Of a stretch of DNA of 64,000 bases, positions 1-10,648 are shown piece after piece. The notes under the pieces are model-generated. The model ran no database searches and had not been told where the DNA came from. It saw only the letters and a program-made list of their open reading frames with translations. The stretch is from WHSW01 sp963846565 (GTDB lineage Bacteria > Actinomycetota > Thermoleophilia > Solirubrobacterales > 70-9). Each line of letters opens with the position of its first letter. Position 1 is the stretch's first letter. A program made the position numbers and the translations under genes. The stretch spans positions 1,364,001-1,428,000 of the forward strand of contig CAWJWL010000005.1 in assembly GCA_963846565.1 (NCBI GenBank). The letters are read 5' to 3'.

Positions 1-360
1 AACGGGGTCGACGTGCTCACCGGCGGCACCGACGTGCACCTCGTTCTCGTCGACCTCGGCCCCACCGGGCTCGACGGCAAGACCGCCGAGGATCGCCTCG
101 AGCAGGTCGGGATCACGGTCAACCGCAACGCGATTCCGTTCGACGAGCGCCCGCCGATGAACCCGTCCGGCCTCCGGATCGGCACCCCGGCGCTGACCAC
201 CCGCGGCCTTCTCGAGGACGACATGCGCGAGATCGGGCAGGTGATCGCGAGCGCGCTCTCCGACTCCTTCGAGTCCGAGCGCGAGGCGCTGGCAGAGCGG
301 ACGCGATCCCTGATGGACCGCTATCCGCTCTACCCACAGCTCTCGCCTACTCCCGCCTAA
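1..360 (+). CDS. glyA: Serine hydroxymethyltransferase, C-terminal part (5' end outside window)
   Basis: The open frame runs in from the left edge without a start, so only about 119 C-terminal residues are present. GlyA is the cytosolic PLP enzyme that interconverts serine and glycine with tetrahydrofolate. The visible part has the typical SHMT end: TGGTDVHLVLVDL, then GITVNRNAIPFDERPP, then SGLRIGTPALTTRG. The PLP lysine lies upstream and is not seen. The stop TAA overlaps the last bases of the convergent secreted-protein gene. glyA just upstream of a WecA-like gene and the ATP synthase operon is a common actinobacterial arrangement. Confidence 0.96.
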   Translation, partial: NGVDVLTGGTDVHLVLVDLGPTGLDGKTAEDRLEQVGITVNRNAIPFDERPPMNPSGLRIGTPALTTRGLLEDDMREIGQVIASALSDSFESEREALAERTRSLMDRYPLYPQLSPTPA

Positions 361-962
361 CCGAGGACGCCGGCCCAGAGGCCGGTGTTCTGGAAGATCG
401 CCTGGCCGCCTCCGGCGACGCTGTAGCGAAGCTCGAAGGTGTAGCTGCCCTTGTTCGCCGGGAACACGATCCAACCACCGCGAACGAGCGACACCGCTCC
501 GTCGACCTCGCCGGTGCCCGGTGCGGTGATCCGCAGTTGCGGCTCGGCGGTCGTGAACTCCAGGATCCGCGGCGCGCCAGGGAGCAGCGACGGCTCGAAC
601 AGGTGGACCTGGGCGCGCGCCCCGGCGCCGCCGCCGACGATCTGACCGGTCCCGCGGGCGTAGATCGCGACGAGTCCGGTTTCCGGGACGTTCACGGTCA
701 CGGTGGGCCCGTCGCCGCTGGGGATGGCCGGCACCGAAGTGGTGCTGAACGGCCCGGCGGATCCGTCGACCTTGATCAGGTCGAGCTTCGGCGGCTTGAC
801 CGCCTCGGTGGCGATCGCCTTGCCCTTGACCGCGCCCTTGGCGATGTCGTTGGCCTTGACCCTGTTCTTGCCGTCGAGCGCGAGCGCCGAGCCGCCCATG
901 GCGGTGGCGAGCGCGATCATCGCGACGATCAACGCGGGCGAGGGCAGTGTCCTGCCTTGCAT
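357..962 (-). CDS. Secreted beta-rich protein of unknown function
   Basis: A 201-residue protein with an N-terminal hydrophobic segment (residues about 8-28, SPALIVAMIALATAMGGSAL), likely a signal peptide or anchor. A KNRVKANDIAKGAVKGKAI-type stretch follows, then a Gly/Thr/Val-rich domain that looks like a beta sandwich. Exported proteins with this LPSPA-hydrophobic start and a K/N/G/A repeat region are numerous in Solirubrobacterales-like genomes; their function is not known to me. The start is well supported: AGGAGGTAAGGA lies directly before the ATG. It converges on glyA with a 4-nt overlap at the stops. Confidence 0.8.
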   Translation of the reverse strand: MQGRTLPSPALIVAMIALATAMGGSALALDGKNRVKANDIAKGAVKGKAIATEAVKPPKLDLIKVDGSAGPFSTTSVPAIPSGDGPTVTVNVPETGLVAIYARGTGQIVGGGAGARAQVHLFEPSLLPGAPRILEFTTAEPQLRITAPGTGEVDGAVSLVRGGWIVFPANKGSYTFELRYSVAGGGQAIFQNTGLWAGVLG

Positions 963-1052
963 TCCTTACCTCCTGGCTTGAGTGATCGGAGCGGACAGTT
1001 CCCCCACTCAGACCTTCGTAACCGCCGACGGGACCGTAAGTTGTGCCCCGCG

Positions 1053-2054
1053 ATGAGGGTCTGGGTCGATTGCACCGCAGCCGCGCACCCGCTCGTTCTC
1101 CGGCCGATCATCGCCGGGCTGCGCGAGCGCGGGCACGAGGTCGTGGTCACGGCACGCGAGTACGGGCAGCTGACCGGGATCCTCGACCGGCTCGGGATCG
1201 ACTACGAGGTCTTCGGCCATCACGGCGGCGCGGGGACCGCGGCGAAGGGACGGGCGCTCGCCTCGCGCAGCCTCGCGCTCGCCCGCTGGGCCCGCGGGCG
1301 CGGCTTCGACCTCGCGCTCGCCCACGGCTCGGTTGACGTGCCGGTCGTCGGCACGATCCTGCGGATCCCATCGGTGCAGATGCAGGACTACGAGTGGGCC
1401 GGCCTGCAGCGCAAGCTCAGCTGGCGCGTGGCGAGCCGGGTGATCGTGCCCGATGCCATCCCGCTCGACCGACTCGAGCGCGCCGGCGCCAGGCCGGACA
1501 AGGTCTTCCGCTACCCGGGCTTGAAGGAGGACTACTACCTCGCCGACTTCACCCCGGACCCTGCGGCGCGGGCCGAGCTTGGGATCGATCCCGAAGCCGT
1601 CCTCGCGGTCGTGCGCCCGCCGCCGGAGACCTCGGCCTACCACGCCGAGAACCCGATCTACGACCGCCTCCTCAACCGCCTCACCTCCACCGGGGGCGTC
1701 ACCACCGTCCTGATCCCGCGCACGGAATCCCAGGCGAAGGTGGCCCCGGCGGCGAACCTCATCGTTCCCACCCGGGCTCTCGACGCCCAGTCCCTGATCG
1801 CCTACGCCGACCTCGTTGTCAGCGCGGGCGGAACGATGAACCGCGAGGCCGTCGCCCTCGGCACTCCCGTCTACACGATCTTCAGCGGCCGCATGGGGGC
1901 GGTGGACGAGCGGCTCATCGCCGACGGCCTGCTGCGGCAGCTGGACGACCCGCATGCGCTCGAACTGGTCAAGCGAAGCACCGAGCCGGGGCCGCAGAAT
2001 CCGCGCGATCCGGTGCTGCTCGTCGATGCCGTCCTAGGCGCAATGGGACCATAG
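1053..2054 (+). CDS. DUF354 family glycosyltransferase-like protein
   Basis: A 333-residue protein with a GT-B-like layout. The N-terminus MRVWVDCTAAAHPLVLRPII resembles the DUF354 opening, where a nucleotide-sugar 2-epimerase-like Rossmann half begins. A C-terminal half carries SAGGTMNREAVALGTPVYT, the usual DUF354 donor-site signature. The open frame continues upstream to 537 but overlaps the divergent secreted gene there; the ATG at 1053 gives the family-typical start. It lies 3 nt upstream of the WecA-like gene, so the two are probably co-transcribed and act on envelope glycans. The acceptor and sugar cannot be told from sequence. Confidence 0.82.
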   Translation: MRVWVDCTAAAHPLVLRPIIAGLRERGHEVVVTAREYGQLTGILDRLGIDYEVFGHHGGAGTAAKGRALASRSLALARWARGRGFDLALAHGSVDVPVVGTILRIPSVQMQDYEWAGLQRKLSWRVASRVIVPDAIPLDRLERAGARPDKVFRYPGLKEDYYLADFTPDPAARAELGIDPEAVLAVVRPPPETSAYHAENPIYDRLLNRLTSTGGVTTVLIPRTESQAKVAPAANLIVPTRALDAQSLIAYADLVVSAGGTMNREAVALGTPVYTIFSGRMGAVDERLIADGLLRQLDDPHALELVKRSTEPGPQNPRDPVLLVDAVLGAMGP

Positions 2055-2057
2055 GTC

Positions 2058-3347
2058 ATGTTCGTCGACGGCCGGCCGGAGACCATTTACGCGCTCGCCG
2101 CCTTCGGCGTCGCCGCGCTCATCGCCTGGTTGCTCGTCCCGCTGGCGGAGAAGCTCGCCTGGAAGATCGGCGCGGTCGACCGCCCGAACGAGCGCAGCCT
2201 CCACACGAGCCCGACCCCGAAGCTCGGCGGCCTCGCGATCTTCGTCGCCGTCGTCGTCGCGATCGCGCTCTTCCTCCCGTGGGCACAGCAGACCCAGGCG
2301 CTGCTCGTCGGCGCGCTCGTGATCACGATCGTCGGCGTCCTCGACGACGTCTTCGAGTTGCCGGCGCTGGTGAAGCTCGCCGGCCAGATCGTCGCCGCGG
2401 CGATCCCGGCGCTGAACGGGGTCAACGTCTCGGTGTTCACGCTGCCGTTCGTCGGTGGGGTCGACCTGCGCGAGGCGCAGCTCTTCGACGTCGCCCTGCT
2501 CGGCAACGTCCACGCCGGTCACGTGCTGACGATCCTCGGGATCGTCGCGGTGATCAACGTGATCAACCTGATCGACGGCGTCGACGGGCTCGCCGCGGGC
2601 GTGTGCGTGATCTCCGCGGGGACGCTCTCGATCATCGCGCTCTCCCTCGACCGGCCCGGCGCGGGCGTCCTCGCCGCGCTCACCGCCGGCGCCGCCCTCG
2701 GGTTCCTGCGCCACGGCTTCCCGCCGGCCTCGAGCTTCATGGGCGACACCGGCTCCAACCTGCTGGGCTACTTACTCGGGGCCATCGCCGTCCAGGGGGC
2801 GCTGAAGACGAATGCCGTCGTCGCGCTCTTCTTCCCCTTATTCGTGCTCGCGGTGCCGATCCTCGACACCGGCTTCGTGGTCGCGAAGCGCATCAAGTAC
2901 CGGCGCCCGATCTACCGCGCCGACCGCTGGCACCTCCACCACCGGATGGCGAACATCGGCTTCTCCCAACGGCGGACGCTCGCGTACATGTACGGGTGGG
3001 CGCTGGTCATGGCGGGACTCGCGCTCGCGCTCCGCTTCGTCCCCTACTCCGACGACGGCGGCAACTTCGACCCGCTGTGGACCGTGGTGATCGTCGTCTG
3101 CATCCTGGTCGCCCTGGCGGCCAGCTTCTATCTCGTGGTCACGCTCGAGATCCTGAAGCTGCGCCGGAAGCGCTTCCGCGAGCTCTTCCGGGTGCGGGGT
3201 TCCGAGCCCGCCGGGGCGGAGGTCGACGAGGGGGTTGCGCGCGAGCTCGAGACCGGCAGCTTCACGGCCGTCGACCCCGAGACGGGGGAGTGGTCGGCGA
3301 TCGACCCGGAGACCGGGGAATTCGAAGCGGTGGAGCCACCGCCCTAG
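2058..3347 (+). CDS. WecA/MraY-type undecaprenyl-phosphate sugar-1-phosphate transferase
   Basis: A 429-residue polytopic membrane protein of the MraY/WecA/TagO family, which moves a UDP-HexNAc-1-phosphate onto undecaprenyl phosphate to start a lipid-linked glycan. Family motifs are present in order: TPKLGG near residue 53, DD before VFEL (about 96), NLIDGVDGLA (about 168), FMGDTGSN (about 226) and the cytosolic HLHHRM (about 290). The C-terminus carries an unusual soluble tail of about 60 residues that ends in three related units (ETGSFTAVD, ETGEWSAID, ETGEFEAVE). In actinobacteria this gene commonly sits between glyA-side genes and atpI, as here. Confidence 0.93.
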   Translation: MFVDGRPETIYALAAFGVAALIAWLLVPLAEKLAWKIGAVDRPNERSLHTSPTPKLGGLAIFVAVVVAIALFLPWAQQTQALLVGALVITIVGVLDDVFELPALVKLAGQIVAAAIPALNGVNVSVFTLPFVGGVDLREAQLFDVALLGNVHAGHVLTILGIVAVINVINLIDGVDGLAAGVCVISAGTLSIIALSLDRPGAGVLAALTAGAALGFLRHGFPPASSFMGDTGSNLLGYLLGAIAVQGALKTNAVVALFFPLFVLAVPILDTGFVVAKRIKYRRPIYRADRWHLHHRMANIGFSQRRTLAYMYGWALVMAGLALALRFVPYSDDGGNFDPLWTVVIVVCILVALAASFYLVVTLEILKLRRKRFRELFRVRGSEPAGAEVDEGVARELETGSFTAVDPETGEWSAIDPETGEFEAVEPPP

Positions 3348-3474
3348 ATCGCCATAACCGATGGGTACCAGGCGTCACAAACTTGTTACAAGCTCGCGTC
3401 TTAACTAGCTCAGATTCGGCTAGGCTGGTGCCGATCCTCCTTGCCAGGCCGCCACTTCAGAGACTCCGAATTCG

Positions 3475-3672
3475 ATGACCGAGGCCCCTCGCGTGAGGGC
3501 GGATGCCGCGACGGCCGGCCTGTCGCTGGTCGCTGCGATGATCGCCGGAGCGGTGGTCGGGTACGGGCTCGGGTCGCTGGTGGGCCTTGCGATCCCAATC
3601 GGGTTGTTAGGCCTCTTCGCGGGGCTCGTCGCGGGTTTGGTCCTTGTCTACGCTCGCTTTAGGCGGCTCTGA
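3475..3672 (+). CDS. AtpZ/AtpI-like small membrane protein
   Basis: A 65-residue protein with two hydrophobic helices (about residues 14-36 and 38-60) and Gly-rich segments such as GAVVGYGLGSLVG. Size, two-helix form and position before atpI/atpB match the AtpZ group of accessory proteins in ATP synthase operons, thought to aid ring assembly or Mg2+ supply. The 127-bp gap upstream is the largest near the operon and likely holds its promoter, but I could not assign -35/-10 boxes with confidence. Its 3' end overlaps the next gene by 29 nt. Confidence 0.72.
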   Translation: MTEAPRVRADAATAGLSLVAAMIAGAVVGYGLGSLVGLAIPIGLLGLFAGLVAGLVLVYARFRRL

Positions 3673-4087
3673 GCGAACCGCGGACGGCGCCCCCGAGAGA
3701 GGTCGGGCGCCCCTCGCCCTTCGCTACGGAGACCTGATCGTCCTCGCGGTCGCGCTCCCGATCTTCCTCGTGGCAAGCCTGCCCATGGTCGGCTACGCGG
3801 CGCTCGCCGCCGCCTGGCTCGCCCAGCACGCCGTCAACGCGTACGCCGAGGCGCGCTCGAGGGCGGCGCTCACCGAGGGGGACCGCCGGCTCGCGCTCGG
3901 CATCGTCGGTGGCGCCACCCTGCTGCGACTGTGGCTGGTCACCGCCGCGATCCTGGCCGTGGGCCTCGTCGCCGAGCGTGAGGACGGCCTCGCCGCCGCC
4001 GTGCTCGCGTTCGTCCTGGTCACCGTCCACCTCGGCTGCCTTGCCTTCTCGAAGTTCATCTATCCCGAACCGGCGGTGAGGGGGTGA
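3644..4087 (+). CDS. atpI: ATP synthase subunit I-like membrane protein
   Basis: A 147-residue protein with about four hydrophobic helices (LIVLAVALPIFLVASLPMVG and later segments), the size and topology of AtpI proteins that precede atpB. The first possible start is a TTG at 3644, 29 nt inside the preceding gene. A start near the first helix is also possible because residues 1-25 are polar and low-complexity. The stop overlaps the GTG of atpB (GTGA), indicating translational coupling. Sequence conservation in this family is low, so the call rests mainly on topology and position. Confidence 0.65.
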   Translation: MSTLALGGSERTADGAPERGRAPLALRYGDLIVLAVALPIFLVASLPMVGYAALAAAWLAQHAVNAYAEARSRAALTEGDRRLALGIVGGATLLRLWLVTAAILAVGLVAEREDGLAAAVLAFVLVTVHLGCLAFSKFIYPEPAVRG

Positions 4088-5004
4088 GCTCCTGGAGCAC
4101 CAAGACCAAGGTCTTCGTCGGCCTCGGCGTCTACTTCGGGATCACGATCCTGCTCCTCCTCCTGCTCGGGAACGAGGGCAAGAACGACCACTTCCAGCCG
4201 CAGAACGAGTTCAAGCTCGACCCCTGGATCGAGATCAACATCGCCGGCATCGATCTCTCGATCAACAAGGCCGTCTTCTACCTGTTGCTCGCCGCCGTGC
4301 TCACCGTCGGCACCGTGACGTGGATCGCCAACCGGATGAAGCGCGAGCCGAACAGGGTGCAGATGACGATGGAGCTCGCCTTCGACCTGACCCGCAACAA
4401 CATCACCCGCGGCAATATCGCCGACGAGGAGCTGGGCCGGAAGTGGTTCCCGTTCCTCGCCGGGCTCTTCTTCTTCATCTGGTTCTCGAACATGATCGGC
4501 TTCCTGCCGCTGCCGATCAACACCGAGCACAAGGTCGACATCTTCGGCCTCGAGGTCCCCTCGCTCGCCTTCTACGCCGCGACCGCGAACCTCTCCATCC
4601 CGCTCGTCCTCACCCTCGTGGTCTGGATCTCCTACCACGTCGAGGGCATCCGGGCGAAGGGCTTCGGCAAGTACATCGCCAGCTGGATCCCGCCCGGGCT
4701 CGAGGACATGAACAAGCCCTTCCGGGGCTTTATCTTCGTGATCGAGGCGATCTCCCACTTCGCCCGCCTGATCTCGCTCTCGGTGCGGCTCTTCGCCAAC
4801 ATCCTGGCCGGCCACCTGCTACTTCTGTTCATGGGCGGCGGCTTGGCAGTGCTGCTCGGGGTCGCCGCGCTGGGGGCACTCACCTACCCGCTCGCGCTCG
4901 CCTTCTTCCTGCTGGAGATCGGCCTGATCGCCACTCTGCAGGCATTCATCTTCTCAACGCTTACCGCCATCTACCTCGGCGGCGCAACCGCCGAAGCTCA
5001 CTAG
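4084..5004 (+). CDS. atpB: F0F1 ATP synthase subunit a
   Basis: A 306-residue integral membrane subunit that forms the proton half-channels against the c-ring. The essential arginine is visible in SVRLFANILAGHLLL (R near residue 235). The C-terminal helix LLEIGLIATLQAFIFSTLTAIYL is also typical. The GTG start overlaps the upstream stop by 4 nt. The N-terminal roughly 60 residues include a charged segment (GNEGKNDHFQPQNEFKLDPW) before the conserved core. First of the eight structural genes in the order a-c-b-delta-alpha-gamma-beta-epsilon. Confidence 0.97.
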   Translation: MSSWSTKTKVFVGLGVYFGITILLLLLLGNEGKNDHFQPQNEFKLDPWIEINIAGIDLSINKAVFYLLLAAVLTVGTVTWIANRMKREPNRVQMTMELAFDLTRNNITRGNIADEELGRKWFPFLAGLFFFIWFSNMIGFLPLPINTEHKVDIFGLEVPSLAFYAATANLSIPLVLTLVVWISYHVEGIRAKGFGKYIASWIPPGLEDMNKPFRGFIFVIEAISHFARLISLSVRLFANILAGHLLLLFMGGGLAVLLGVAALGALTYPLALAFFLLEIGLIATLQAFIFSTLTAIYLGGATAEAH

Positions 5005-5022
5005 AAAAGGAGTACCGATCAA

Positions 5023-5292
5023 ATGGACGCATTGATTCCGATCGCCCAGGCAGCCGCGGAGGGGGTTACCGACGACGGCCTCAAGTCGATCGCCCTCGGC
5101 ATCGGGGCCGGCCTCGGCTCGATTGGAGCCGGCATCGGCATCGGCATCATCTTCGGCAAGGAGATCGAGTCCGTCGCCCGCCAGCCCGAGATGAAGGACG
5201 AGCTGCAGTCGATCCGCTGGCTCGGCTTCGCGCTCACCGAGGCCGTCGCCTTCTACACCTTCATCTTCGGCCTGATCGCGTTCTTCCTCTAG
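5023..5292 (+). CDS. atpE: F0F1 ATP synthase subunit c
   Basis: An 89-residue hairpin protein that forms the rotor ring. Helix 1 is Gly-rich (GIGAGLGSIGAGIGIGIIFG); the polar loop is RQPEM; helix 2 carries the ion-binding carboxylate E73 in LTEAVAFYTF. The residues after E73 (AVAFY) lack the Ser/Thr typical of Na+-binding rings, so proton coupling is inferred. A strong AAAAGGAG Shine-Dalgarno lies about 11 nt before the ATG, fitting the high expression needed for the c subunit. Confidence 0.98.
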   Translation: MDALIPIAQAAAEGVTDDGLKSIALGIGAGLGSIGAGIGIGIIFGKEIESVARQPEMKDELQSIRWLGFALTEAVAFYTFIFGLIAFFL

Positions 5293-5299
5293 GTCACCA

Positions 5300-5926
5300 G
5301 TGGAAGTTCTTGGCGACATCGGCGCGTTCCTGATCGCTCAGGCCGAGCACGCTGCAACCGGCAGCGAGGAGGAGGGGGGAAGCGGCAGCTTCCTCGTCTC
5401 GCCCGAGCTCGGGTTGATGATCTGGACCCTGCTCCTCTTCGGCGGGACGATGTTCATCCTCTCGAAGACGGCGTTCCCGAAGATCGGCGAGGCGCTCGAG
5501 AAGCGCGCCGCCGCGGTGCGGGAGAACATCGAGGCCGCCGAGCGCCAGCGCGCGGAGGCCGACGAGCTGCTGGCCGAGTATCGCGAGCGCCTCAAGGAGG
5601 CCCGTGAGCAGGCCGCCGACATCCAGGCGAAGGCCCGCAAGGCCGGCGAGGAAGCCGAGAAGCGCGCCGTCGACGAGGGCAAGGCGAAGCGCGAGGAGCT
5701 CGTCGCTGCGGCGCGCAAGGACATCGAGGTGGAGACGCGCCGCTCGCTCGAGACCATCCGCCGCGAGGTCGCCGACCTGACCGTGCTCGCGACCGAGAAG
5801 ATCACCCGCAAGTCGCTCTCCGAGGACGACCAGCGCCGCCTGGTCGAGGAGGCGCTCTCCGAGGTCGACTTCACCGCCCTCGCCGGCGACGCCGCCGGCA
5901 CCGGCAACGGGGGCTCCGAGGCCTAG
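5300..5926 (+). CDS. atpF: F0F1 ATP synthase subunit b
   Basis: A 208-residue peripheral-stalk subunit: one membrane helix (about residues 32-54, LGLMIWTLLLFGGTMFILSK), then a long Ala/Glu/Lys/Arg-rich coiled coil of about 120 residues, and a C-terminal delta-binding part. It begins with GTG 7 nt after atpE. The roughly 30-residue segment before the membrane helix contains a Ser/Gly/Glu-rich patch (TGSEEEGGSG). It anchors F1 to subunit a and is separate from atpH here; in mycobacteria the second b copy is fused to delta. Confidence 0.95.
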   Translation: MEVLGDIGAFLIAQAEHAATGSEEEGGSGSFLVSPELGLMIWTLLLFGGTMFILSKTAFPKIGEALEKRAAAVRENIEAAERQRAEADELLAEYRERLKEAREQAADIQAKARKAGEEAEKRAVDEGKAKREELVAAARKDIEVETRRSLETIRREVADLTVLATEKITRKSLSEDDQRRLVEEALSEVDFTALAGDAAGTGNGGSEA

Positions 5927-5927
5927 C

Positions 5928-6461
5928 GTGGAAGAGGTCGCGCGTGTATATGCCGAGGCGCTGTTCGAGTCCGCGAGGGACTCGGACAAGCTCGACACGA
6001 TCCACGAGCAGGTCGGCCAGTTCACCGACGCGATCGACGCGGATCGCGACATGCAGGTGTTCTTCTTCAGCCCCTACTTCTCCTCGCAGGAGAAGCGCGA
6101 CGGCATCGCGCAATCGGTCGAAGGCGCCGAGCCGGAGCTCGTCAACTTCCTCGAGCTGCTCGCGGAGAAGCACCGGATGCCGGCGATCTTCCGCATCCGC
6201 CGGAACTTCGACGACCTCTGGGCGGAGGAGAGCAAGCGGCTCGAGGTGACGCTGACGAGCGCGGTCGAGCTCGATCAGCAGGTCGTCGACAAGGTCGCCG
6301 ACGAGATCGCCCGGCAGACCGATCGCAAGATCGACATCTCGGCCAACGTCGACGACTCGATCATCGGGGGGCTCGTCCTCCAGGTCGGCAACAAGGTTCT
6401 CGACGCGAGCCTTCGCAGCAAGCTGGACAGACTTAGAAAGGAAGTCGCGAGAGCGGCTTAA
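5928..6461 (+). CDS. atpH: F0F1 ATP synthase subunit delta
   Basis: A 177-residue protein of the OSCP/delta family that joins the b stalk to the top of the alpha3beta3 head. It starts with GTG one base after the atpF stop (MEEVARVYAEALFESA) and ends with the family motif DDSIIGGLVLQVGNKVLDASLRSKL at about residues 142-166. The length matches normal free-standing delta; there is no fused b domain. Confidence 0.95.
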   Translation: MEEVARVYAEALFESARDSDKLDTIHEQVGQFTDAIDADRDMQVFFFSPYFSSQEKRDGIAQSVEGAEPELVNFLELLAEKHRMPAIFRIRRNFDDLWAEESKRLEVTLTSAVELDQQVVDKVADEIARQTDRKIDISANVDDSIIGGLVLQVGNKVLDASLRSKLDRLRKEVARAA

Positions 6462-6502
6462 CCGTTACCCCGAACCCATTTACAAGGAGCAACTGAGCCA
6501 CA

Positions 6503-8175
<1,673 letters not shown>

Positions 8176-8176
<1 letters not shown>

Positions 8177-9090
8177 TGGCCACCCAGAAGGAAGTCAAGA
8201 ACCGGATCTCGTCCGTAAAGAACATCCACAAGATCACTCGTGCGATGGAGATGGTCGCTGCCGCGCGCCTGCGCCGGGCCGAGCAGCGGATCGACGACAT
8301 GCGCCCGTACGCGCAGGCGATCCGCAAGATGACCCAGCAGGTCGCCGACGCCTCGACCACGATCTCCCGCGTGAAGCTGCTCGAGGAGCGCGACCCGAAG
8401 CGCGTCGCGATCATCCTCGTCACCGGCGACCGCGGCCTCGCGGGCTCGTTCAACACCAACATCGTGCGCGAGGGGCTGCGGCTGAAGCGCGAGTTCGAGG
8501 GCGACGGGTCCGAGGTCTCCTACGCGGTGGTCGGGCGGCGCGGAAACTCGACCCTGACCTTCCGCGGCGAGACGATCGCGAACTCCTACATCGGCTTCAC
8601 GGACCGCCCGGCCTTCACCGACGCGCGCGGGATCTCGCGCGACGTCACCACCGCCTACGTCGACGAGGAGATCGACCGGGTCGAGCTCGTCTACAACCGC
8701 TACGTCTCGCCGCTCACGCAGTACGTTCGCCGCCAGACGCTGCTCCCGATGCAGCAGGCCGAGGTCTTCGGCGAGGGGATACCCGAGGCCGAGAAGCCCG
8801 CCGACGATGAGCTGGCCGAGGCGCACGAGAAGGCGTACTGGGACTACGAGCCCGAGCCGGAGGAGCTGCTCCCGATGCTGTTCGAGGAGTACGTCGACCT
8901 CTCGGTCTACCGGGCGCTGCTCGAGTCGGCGGCGTCCGAGCACGGAGCGCGAATGACGGCGATGCGGAGTGCGGCGGAGAACGCCGACGACATGATCGGC
9001 GCGCTGACGCTGGAGATGAACCGGGCGCGGCAGGCGGAAATCACGCAGGAAATTCTTGAAGTCGTCGGCGGCGCCGAGGCGCTCGGCTGA
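8176..9090 (+). CDS. atpG: F0F1 ATP synthase subunit gamma
   Basis: A 304-residue central-stalk subunit. The N-terminal helix (KEVKNRISSVKNIHKITRAM) and the C-terminal helix (MRSAAENADDMIGALTLEMNRARQAEITQEI) are the two coiled-coil strands that turn inside alpha3beta3. An acidic insert before the C-terminal helix (EKPADDELAEAHEKAYWDYE, about residues 205-225) lengthens the Rossmann domain relative to E. coli; similar inserts occur in actinobacterial gamma subunits. The start overlaps the atpA stop. Confidence 0.97.
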
Positions 9091-9124
9091 GCCACCCTAA
9101 GGATCGAAGGAGAAGTAGAGGCAG

Positions 9125-10648
9125 ATGGCCAACGGAAACGGAAACGGAACCAACACCGGCACGGTCGAGTCAGTCACGGGCGTCGTCATCGACGCCCTCT
9201 TTCCCGACGAGCTGCCCGAGATCTACTCGGCGATCGAGATCAAGATCGCCGAGGAGGGCAACCGGCCGGCGATGGACCTGATCTGCGAGGTGCAGCAGCA
9301 CCTCGGCGACGACCGCGTACGCGCGGTCGCCATGGACGCCACCGATGGCATCCAGCGCGGTGCCGAGGTGATCGACACCGGCGGGCCGATCACCGTCCCC
9401 GTCGGCGACGAGACCCTGGGCCGGATCTTCAACCTGCTCGGCGAGCCGATCGACAACGGCGCCGAGCTCTCGGAGGGCGGTGAGCGCTGGCCGATCCACC
9501 GGGCCGCGCCGTCGGTCGAGGACCTCGCGCCGGCGCAGGAGATCCTCGAGACCGGGATCAAGGTCGTCGACCTGCTCGCCCCGTACGCGAAGGGCGGCAA
9601 GGTCGGCCTCTTCGGCGGCGCCGGCGTCGGCAAGACCGTCCTGATCCAGGAGCTGATCCGCAACATCGCCGAGGAGCACGAGGGCCTCTCGGCGTTCTGC
9701 GGCGTCGGCGAGCGCTCGCGTGAGGGCAACGACCTCTGGGGCGAGATGAAGGAGTCCGGCGTCATCGACCGGACGATGCTCGTCTTCGGCCAGATGAACG
9801 AGCCGCCCGGCGCCCGCCTGCGCGTCGCGCTGTCCGGTCTGACGATGGCGGAGTACTTCCGCGATCAGGGCGGCAAGGACGTGCTCCTGTTCATCGACAA
9901 CATCTTCCGCTTCGTCCAGGCGGGCTCCGAGGTCTCGGCGCTGCTCGGGCGGATGCCCTCGGCGGTCGGCTACCAGCCGACGCTGGAGACCGAGATGGGT
10001 GGCCTGCAGGAGCGGATCTCCTCGACCCAGAAGGGCTCGGTGACCTCGATCCAGGCCGTCTACGTGCCCGCGGACGACCTCACCGACCCGGCGCCCGCCT
10101 CGGTGTTCGCGCACCTGAACGCGACCACGACGCTCTCGCGCTCGATCTCGGAGAAGGGGATCTACCCCGCCGTGGATCCCCTGGACTCCACCTCGACGAT
10201 CCTCAAGCCCGACATCCTCGGCGAGGAGCACTACCGCGTCGCCACCGGCGTCCAGGAGAACCTGCAGCGCTACCGCGAGCTGCAGGACATCATCGCGATC
10301 CTCGGGATCGACGAGCTCTCCGACGAGGACAAGCTCGCCGTCAACCGGGCGCGCAAGATCGAGCGGTTCCTGAGCCAGCCGTTCTTCGTCGCCTCCCAGT
10401 TCACCGGCCGCGACGGCGAGTACGTCAAGGTCGAGGACACGGTCCGGAGCTTCGCCGAGATCCTCGAGGGCAAGTACGACGACCTGCCCGAGTCGGCCTT
10501 CTACATGAAGGGCGCGATCGACCAGGTCACCGGCACCGAGGAGAAGGGCTCCAAGGACGAAGGCGTCGAGCGCGAGAAGGCCGAGGCCGAGGAGAAGGCC
10601 GACAAGGACGCCGAGGAGTCCGAGGACGCCCAGGAGGACGATGGCTGA
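9125..10648 (+). CDS. atpD: F0F1 ATP synthase subunit beta
   Basis: A 507-residue catalytic subunit. Walker A GGAGVGKT sits near residue 163-170, with the catalytic GVGERSREGNDL stretch shortly after, and the DELSEED-type motif near 400 appears as DELSDEDKLAVNRARK. The protein is about 30 residues longer than typical because of a highly charged C-terminal tail (from about residue 472: EEKGSKDEGVEREKAEAEEK and on). The N-terminus is Asn/Gly-rich (ANGNGNGTNTGT). AAGGAGAAG lies upstream of the ATG. The stop overlaps atpC by 8 nt. Confidence 0.98.
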   Translation: MANGNGNGTNTGTVESVTGVVIDALFPDELPEIYSAIEIKIAEEGNRPAMDLICEVQQHLGDDRVRAVAMDATDGIQRGAEVIDTGGPITVPVGDETLGRIFNLLGEPIDNGAELSEGGERWPIHRAAPSVEDLAPAQEILETGIKVVDLLAPYAKGGKVGLFGGAGVGKTVLIQELIRNIAEEHEGLSAFCGVGERSREGNDLWGEMKESGVIDRTMLVFGQMNEPPGARLRVALSGLTMAEYFRDQGGKDVLLFIDNIFRFVQAGSEVSALLGRMPSAVGYQPTLETEMGGLQERISSTQKGSVTSIQAVYVPADDLTDPAPASVFAHLNATTTLSRSISEKGIYPAVDPLDSTSTILKPDILGEEHYRVATGVQENLQRYRELQDIIAILGIDELSDEDKLAVNRARKIERFLSQPFFVASQFTGRDGEYVKVEDTVRSFAEILEGKYDDLPESAFYMKGAIDQVTGTEEKGSKDEGVEREKAEAEEKADKDAEESEDAQEDDG

